NCBI GenBank assembly: GCA_036274645.1
Contig: DASUFH010000162.1
Location: 1 to 9,505, forward strand
DNA from: DASUFH01 sp036274645
Lineage (GTDB): Bacteria; Acidobacteriota; Terriglobia; 20CM-2-55-15
DNA: 9,505 nucleotides
Direction of reading: 5' to 3'
The notes beneath the pieces are model-generated. The model saw nothing but the letters and a program-made list of their open reading frames with translations, had not been told where the DNA came from and did no database searches. Every line of letters begins with the position of its first letter. The stretch's first letter is position 1. The position numbers were made by a program, and so were the translations under genes. Positions 6,349 through 9,505 of this stretch are shown one piece after another.

Positions 6349-6599
6349 GACCACCGCCTGTGCGCCCAGATTGGCAGGCCGCAATGAAATCGCGCATTCC
6401 ACTCTCGAACTTCGGTCTTATGTTTCCGCCAGTGTTGGCGCATTAACGCGAAGTCCAGCGGCTTGTCCGCTCCCTGGTAATACATGCTGCAGCCGGAAAG
6501 ATCGCAGCCGGAAGCGAGAACGCGAAACTCCATCTCTCTCGGCGGCTGCGCACTCGGTACCTTTTCGGAACCGAGTTCATGTTTGTGGGCGGGTCTCAT
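6345..6599 (-). CDS. Small protein of unknown function
   Basis: 84 residues, unrecognised. Visible are a charged N-terminus, GCDLSGCSMYY (31-41) with two Cys, and an aromatic/basic second half with MRQHWRKHKTEVREWN (53-68), FHCG (71-74) and IWAHRRW (77-83). The His/Cys content could bind metal, but no standard spacing is present. The start overlaps the previous stop (ATGA) and its own stop overlaps the next start (GTGA), which supports it as a real coupled gene between the 198-aa protein and the prohead protease. Confidence 0.65.
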   Translation of the reverse strand: MRPAHKHELGSEKVPSAQPPREMEFRVLASGCDLSGCSMYYQGADKPLDFALMRQHWRKHKTEVREWNARFHCGLPIWAHRRWS

Positions 6600-7192
6600 C
6601 CGGCCAACACCTCCGGCTCGAAGTCCGGCGCCGACAATCGGCGCTCCTCGCCGGGCAGAAACAAACCGTGGCGCCGCAAATATGCGGCCGAACTCTCATA
6701 TCGTGGTGGGTCCGCCGGATCGTAAGGCACACCGGGAAACGGCCGGCCCTCTGCCCGGTAGAACGACGCCAGCTCTGAGGACACGAACTGAACCGGAACG
6801 CCGTGATTGAAGTGGGGAACGTAGCGCAGTACCAGATAGCTCTCGGTCCCAACGCCGCCCAGCCGCCGCCGTGGCTCAACCAGGTCGCCAGCGAACCACG
6901 TATCCAACCAGCCATGCCGCTGTAACTCCACAGCGGTCATTTTTGGGGCGGAGTGATCCCACCATGATTGCGGCCTCATCCCAGGCCGATCCTCGGCGAA
7001 CGCCGCTAAGACCTCCGCTTGAATCGTCCGCCACGCCGACGCCATACGTTGGCGATCGCCGGTGAAATGAAACCGCTCCACCGGATCGTCATCCGAGCCC
7101 CACAAACCATCGGTGAGAACGAAGAGCGCAGTGGGACTCAACTCCGTCTGCAGCCGTCCGCGCTGCCGCCGGCGTATTCCTGTCGTCGCCAT
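6596..7192 (-). CDS. Phage-cluster protein of unknown function
   Basis: 198 residues with the ATG at 7192, chosen because a GGGAGG sequence lies about 10 nt upstream and because the start is 7 nt after the small-terminase stop; a longer in-frame ORF reaches into that gene. The N-terminus is very basic (TTGIRRRQRGR), followed by a possibly globular core rich in Trp and aromatic residues (DGLWGSDDD, MRPQSWWDHSAPK, HGWLDTWFAG) and a C-terminal segment (ESSAAYLRRHGLFLPGEERRL, 166-186). No Walker or nuclease signature of a large terminase is present and it is far too short to be one. It occupies the slot where the large terminase gene normally follows the small subunit, which makes it worth structural comparison. 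Confidence 0.72.
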   Translation of the reverse strand: MATTGIRRRQRGRLQTELSPTALFVLTDGLWGSDDDPVERFHFTGDRQRMASAWRTIQAEVLAAFAEDRPGMRPQSWWDHSAPKMTAVELQRHGWLDTWFAGDLVEPRRRLGGVGTESYLVLRYVPHFNHGVPVQFVSSELASFYRAEGRPFPGVPYDPADPPRYESSAAYLRRHGLFLPGEERRLSAPDFEPEVLAG

Positions 7193-7199
7193 ATATCGA

Positions 7200-7538
7200 T
7201 TACCTCCCTGTAGGCCGGCCCGGCCCGCTCTGTTTTGGTTCAACATCCAAGTGGAGCGCCGCGAGTCCCTGGCGCTTGACGCCCTCGGATCCGCGGATTG
7301 CCGCCAATAGTGGATGTGGCTTGCTTGGGTCGGTCTTGCAGGTGTCACCGTCGGCCGCCACCGTCGCGAGCATCCGGACGATTGCATCCTCGGTCCGGCA
7401 AACCGATGTCAGAAGCGCGAGGCCGCCAGGATCATCTACGCCGTAGTCTTCAACGATCGACTTCCATAACGCCTTGCCGGCCGCAGCGAGATCGGCGGGC
7501 GGCTTCGGTGGCTTTTTTTTGAGCGTGTACGTTGTCAT
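7200..7538 (-). CDS. Phage terminase small subunit, P27 family
   Basis: 112 residues. Small terminases bind the packaging site and recruit the large subunit motor. The P27-type pattern is visible: a basic N-terminus (KKKPPKPP), then LAAAGKALWKSIVEDYGVDDPGGLALLTSVCRTEDAIVRML (17-57), a short variable loop, KPHPLLAAIRGSEGVKRQGLAALHLD (73-98), and the terminal SGPGRPTGR. Length is at the low end of the family. It follows an HNH endonuclease gene as in many HK97-type phages, but no large subunit gene follows. The DNA for residues 7-9 is a run of eight A followed by G, a possible slippage site. Upstream are 107 nt of non-coding DNA with a hairpin and only a modest GAGG as ribosome binding site. 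Confidence 0.8.
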   Translation of the reverse strand: MTTYTLKKKPPKPPADLAAAGKALWKSIVEDYGVDDPGGLALLTSVCRTEDAIVRMLATVAADGDTCKTDPSKPHPLLAAIRGSEGVKRQGLAALHLDVEPKQSGPGRPTGR

Positions 7539-7645
7539 TTATTCGAAAACCTCAACTTACTCTGTACGGAACCGCGACGCCCGGCCGGGGAGCGTCGTTT
7601 CCCGTGTCAAACAGCCCCCCCCATAAGTCCTTACGTATCAACACG
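7539..7645. other. Intergenic leader of the terminase gene with hairpin and G8 tract
   Basis: No gene is seen. A stem CGACGC (7575-7580) with GCGTCG (7592-7597), extended inward by 2 bp past a single bulged A, forms a stable hairpin. A run of eight C on the + strand lies at 7615-7622. A TTGACA (7605-7610, minus) has no good -10 at 16-18 nt, so a promoter is not claimed. The 11-mer GTTTGACACGG here recurs at 3493-3503 in the promoter of the terminal gene. Confidence 0.45.
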
Positions 7646-7957
7646 CTATAAGCCTGCTCTCGTCTTCGACGAGTGACATGGCTTACAGAGAGCGGACCAA
7701 TTTGACTGCCGCCAGAACAATTCAAGGTTTCCGCGATGCGGAATTACGTGATCGACCTCAGCGGCCAGCGTGACCTTGCCGGCCTCTCGGCAGTGAGCGC
7801 ACATCGGGTGTTTCGCCAGGAACGCCACGCGCTCGCGGCGCCAGCGACGGTGGCTGTAGAAATTCCCGCCGCTAACACTCGGTCGTTTATATGCATGCTC
7901 GACACAAGGCATTGGGTTCTGACATCCGCGGTGACTGCATTGGAAGATAACTGGCAT
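7646..7957 (-). CDS. HNH endonuclease (phage packaging-associated type)
   Basis: 103 residues from the ATG at 7957, which shares one base with the upstream stop (TGATG); an ATG 8 codons earlier would overlap the upstream gene. N-terminal CSHRGCQNPMPCVEH (7-21) is the usual Cys/His lead of this family. The nuclease core follows: CAHC (53-56), EVDHVIP with Asp69-His70, Asn86 in RQSNW, and CKPCHSSKT (91-99) with His95, giving the HNH triad plus structural zinc pairs. HNH proteins next to terminase genes support DNA cutting during packaging in HK97-like phages and in some satellites. Placement directly before the small terminase gene fits this role; an independent homing endonuclease is less likely. 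Confidence 0.88.
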   Translation of the reverse strand: MPVIFQCSHRGCQNPMPCVEHAYKRPSVSGGNFYSHRRWRRERVAFLAKHPMCAHCREAGKVTLAAEVDHVIPHRGNLELFWRQSNWSALCKPCHSSKTRAGL

Positions 7958-8166
7958 CAAATCACCCACAGGTTGCGCCATCCGCTCTCACTCCGCTCCA
8001 GCCACAGAGATACACACTCACGGCAAATCAGGAACCGGCCGCAAAAAAGGTCATGCGGTGTGACCCGAACACGCTCGCAAGACTCACAAAGTGGAGCGCC
8101 GTTAGCCGCTGTCGGTATTGGCGGCGCCGTTGACTTCTCTTTCCGAGGTCGTCCAGGTTTTCTCAT
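7957..8166 (-). CDS. Small Cys-rich protein with AT-hook-like N-terminus
   Basis: 69 residues from the ATG at 8166 (MRKPGRPRKEK), which overlaps the stop of the 46-aa gene as ATGA. A longer in-frame GTG start at 8313 is rejected because its extra segment overlaps that gene in full. Residues 3-11 (KPGRPRKEK) contain the GRP core of AT-hook DNA-binding motifs. Cys pairs CESC (27-30) and CREC (48-51), with an additional Cys42, fit a zinc finger or ribbon. The stop shares one base with the HNH start. A small DNA-binding regulator is plausible from these motifs and from its place between replication and packaging genes, but no named family was recognised. Confidence 0.68.
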   Translation of the reverse strand: MRKPGRPRKEKSTAPPIPTAANGAPLCESCERVRVTPHDLFCGRFLICRECVSLWLERSESGWRNLWVI

Positions 8167-8303
8167 GACTGCACCAGCCTTCCCAACTCCGCGCGACGGA
8201 TGACCCATTCGCGGAGGATCAATAACAAACATGTGGAGCACACCACGACATCGGCATAGGCATCGGCCGCGGTACAGGATCGGCCGCAACGTTGACACTT
8301 CAC
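8163..8303 (-). CDS. 46-residue CxxC/CxxC zinc-binding-type microprotein
   Basis: A short gene read from GTG at 8303 to TGA at 8163. The peptide begins MKCQRCGRSCTAADAY and has CQRC (3-6) and CSTC (22-25) knuckles, then a hydrophobic/basic helix (LLLILREWVIRRAELGRLVQ, 26-45). Support: AGAGG lies 8 nt before the start; the start overlaps the helicase stop as GTGA; the stop overlaps the next start as ATGA; and the Cys spacing is ordered in this frame. A competing reading frame across the same DNA (starting at 8313) lacks this coupling. It may be a zinc-ribbon regulator or part of a pair with the 69-aa protein. The length is below usual gene-calling limits, so it is likely to be missed. Confidence 0.72.
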   Translation of the reverse strand: MKCQRCGRSCTAADAYADVVVCSTCLLLILREWVIRRAELGRLVQS

Positions 8304-9505
8304 AACAGTTCACCTCTTTCGTGTGCGGACTGGAACTCCCGCAGGGTTTGGCGATATTCGTTGTCGGGGGGCGTATCGTTCGAACTTGCGGACTGCGGAG
8401 TGTGCGGACTGAGGTCAGAACCTATATGGGATAAGCCTACTTCCCCTGAAGTTGTAGGCTCAGTCCGCACAGTCCGCACAGTCCGCAGGAAACGGTAACG
8501 GCGGACCGTGATGGTTTTCCGGTCAGAGAGCTCCTCGCATTCGGTCCTGTGAACGCGGAACTCGTCAATTTCGACCTGGTCGGTGCCGGTAAAACATCGC
8601 GCGAAAAGCTTGCCGACGTACTTACGTGACTGACCGTCTTCGGCCGGAGTCCGGAGCCCGGGTAGATCAACGCCGTCATCCTCACAGAACTCTGCGACCA
8701 TCGAAGCGGACAACTCCTGATCCAACATGCCGCGATTTGCAACCGCCAGGCAGACAGCGCGCAACCAGCCCAGCGCCGGGTTACTGACCCGTTCTTTGGC
8801 GGCCTCATGCCCGTCGAGCATCGGCGGAAGATGAAAGATGTTCTCGATGATCCAGGCGAGAGCGCCGGCCCACTCGCGGAAGTCATGATGCTGGCCGGGT
8901 ATGGACGGACAGCCAGCCGCCGCCCACTGGCGGACAACGGAGAACACGGCGCCGAGGTATTCCGCGCGATTCGCCTCGACGTCTCCGAGAACATCGCGCC
9001 GAAACTGATAACCGCGGGGTTGCTTCCGGATCCTGACGATGAGCGACCGGTTGGCCAGATCTCGGGTCATCTCCGCGCCATTGGAACTGAGTTGAAATGT
9101 CACATGTCGGACGTCGACAAGAATCTCGCCGCGATGCGGTACGCGTGCGGGAACCTTATCCTTGCCCGCGGTGAGAATGGACTCCAGAAACTGCGAGTTC
9201 ACACTCTGCCGGACATTATCCAGCGCGATAAACGAACTGCCGGAGACAAGCGCAGCGGAAATGCTCTCGTCCAATGAGCCCACGCCGCCATCCTTCTTCG
9301 TTACCGCGTAACCGGACTCCCAGTAGATCGCCCGGCAAATCTTCTGAAAATATCCTTTGCCTGCCTGCGAATCGTCCGCCTCAGCGCCCTGAAGGGGAGT
9401 ATTGCCCCGGATAAAGCCGCCTCGGACCATCGCCGGCGTGATGATGGACGCCATAGCGCGGGACTCGTCGCTCGGTGTGGCGAATCTGAACTCCGAGAGC
9501 ACATC
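8300..9505 (-). CDS. AAA+ replication ATPase/helicase-like protein (N-terminus beyond window)
   Basis: The reading frame enters from the right edge, so only the C-terminal 400 or so residues are seen. Expected to be the NTPase motor of a phage or satellite replication protein, possibly a primase-helicase. Visible: a Walker A-like AEADDSQAGKGYFQKI with Gly instead of Ser/Thr after GK, a Walker B-like SSFIALDNVRQSV, a sensor-1 strand FQLSSNGAEMTRDLANRSLIVRI including a likely arginine finger, then a winged-helix-like C-terminal region up to TVRRYRFL. After this the protein turns into RTVRTVRTEP and a low-complexity Ser/Pro/Thr tail, encoded by DNA made of 9-bp repeats. Its stop overlaps the GTG of the 46-aa gene. 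Exact family (VirE-like, DUF3987-like or D5-like) is uncertain. Confidence 0.72.
   Translation of the reverse strand, partial: DVLSEFRFATPSDESRAMASIITPAMVRGGFIRGNTPLQGAEADDSQAGKGYFQKICRAIYWESGYAVTKKDGGVGSLDESISAALVSGSSFIALDNVRQSVNSQFLESILTAGKDKVPARVPHRGEILVDVRHVTFQLSSNGAEMTRDLANRSLIVRIRKQPRGYQFRRDVLGDVEANRAEYLGAVFSVVRQWAAAGCPSIPGQHHDFREWAGALAWIIENIFHLPPMLDGHEAAKERVSNPALGWLRAVCLAVANRGMLDQELSASMVAEFCEDDGVDLPGLRTPAEDGQSRKYVGKLFARCFTGTDQVEIDEFRVHRTECEELSDRKTITVRRYRFLRTVRTVRTEPTTSGEVGLSHIGSDLSPHTPQSASSNDTPPDNEYRQTLREFQSAHERGELL
8324..8332 (+). repeat. Isolated extra copy of the 9-bp repeat
   Basis: A further TGCGGACTG (11-bp match TGTGCGGACTG at 8322-8332, shared with 8401-8411) lies 55 nt from the main array and 20 nt before the GTG of the 46-aa gene. 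If the 9-mer is a protein-binding site, occupancy here could affect expression of the downstream small genes. Confidence 0.6.
8387..8487. repeat. Opposed arrays of a 9-bp iteron-like repeat around a 49-bp spacer
   Basis: Three perfect tandem copies of CAGTCCGCA occupy 8461-8487. The inverted form TGCGGACTG occurs at 8387-8395 and 8403-8411 with a degenerate copy (TGCGGAGTG, 8394-8402) between. The innermost copies extend to a 13-bp perfect inverted repeat, 8401-8413 with 8459-8471, and to 20 bp with one mismatch (8394-8413 with 8459-8478). The spacer 8412-8460 is about 53% A+T, higher than its surroundings, and contains AGCCTAC (8434-8440) with GTAGGCT (8454-8460). All of this lies in the coding region of the helicase C-terminal tail. 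Confidence 0.85.

Noticed and set aside
7605..7610. TTGACA upstream of the terminase gene as a full promoter
   Set aside because: No acceptable -10 hexamer is found 16-18 nt downstream on the minus strand, so only the shared 11-mer is reported.
8167..8313. In-frame extension of the 69-aa gene to a GTG at 8313
   Set aside because: The extension overlaps the 46-aa frame entirely, and its GTG sits inside the AGAGG ribosome binding site of that gene. The ATGA junction at 8166 gives a better start.
8461..8487. Tandem repeats as a CRISPR array
   Set aside because: Units are 9 bp, directly adjacent without unique spacers, and are matched by an opposing array. This does not fit CRISPR.
8807..9277. 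156-residue + strand frame opposite the helicase
   Set aside because: The minus strand here encodes Walker, sensor and arginine-finger motifs; the + frame shows none and is a shadow.
2485..9505. Integrase, repressor or transposase within the window
   Set aside because: None of the minus-strand products has tyrosine or serine recombinase, CI-like or DDE motifs; if present they lie right of the window.

Overview
The window joins two unrelated blocks. The left quarter (about 1-2484, + strand) is chromosomal: a secreted N-acetylmuramoyl-L-alanine amidase, a membrane-anchored GerMN-domain protein and ribonuclease PH (rph), packed as one operon (4-nt gap, then an ATGA overlap), followed by a tRNA-Pro(UGG) gene. 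DNA is GC-rich. The amidase-GerMN-rph order, as far as I recall, is typical of Acidobacteriota (Solibacter/Bryobacter-like bacteria); that host assignment is inference, not proof.

Everything right of the tRNA (about 2485-9505) is on the minus strand and looks like an integrated phage-type element with its late end against the tRNA. Read in transcription order (right to left) it carries: the C-terminal 400 residues of an AAA+ replication ATPase/helicase (cut by the window edge), a 46-aa CxxC protein in a frame that is easy to miss, a 69-aa Cys-rich protein with an AT-hook-like start, an HNH endonuclease, a P27-type terminase small subunit, two unknown proteins (198 and 84 aa), a HK97-type prohead protease, a 101-aa protein with a ChtBD3-like C-terminus, a 167-aa coiled-coil protein, a 79-aa helical protein, a 427-aa tail-fibre-like structural protein, and a 216-aa zinc-ribbon protein with its own promoter beside the tRNA. 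Many starts overlap the previous stop by 1 or 4 nt (GTGA, ATGA, TGATG), so the cluster looks intact and translationally coupled.

The most interesting points: (1) HNH, small terminase and prohead protease are present, but large terminase, portal and major capsid genes are absent from the stretch where they would be expected, which suggests a phage satellite or a tidy mosaic remnant rather than an ordinary prophage. (2) Near the 3' end of the helicase gene there are two oppositely oriented arrays of a 9-bp unit (TGCGGACTG / CAGTCCGCA) flanking a relatively AT-rich 49-bp spacer, an arrangement resembling an iteron-type replication origin. (3) The terminal zinc-ribbon gene has a TTGACA-17-TATTCT promoter and a structured leader of about 145 nt in which an anti-Shine-Dalgarno sequence precedes a strong AGGAGG.

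No integrase, CI-like repressor, rRNA, CRISPR array or insertion sequence is visible. The integrase and the second attachment site, if present, must lie beyond the right edge.
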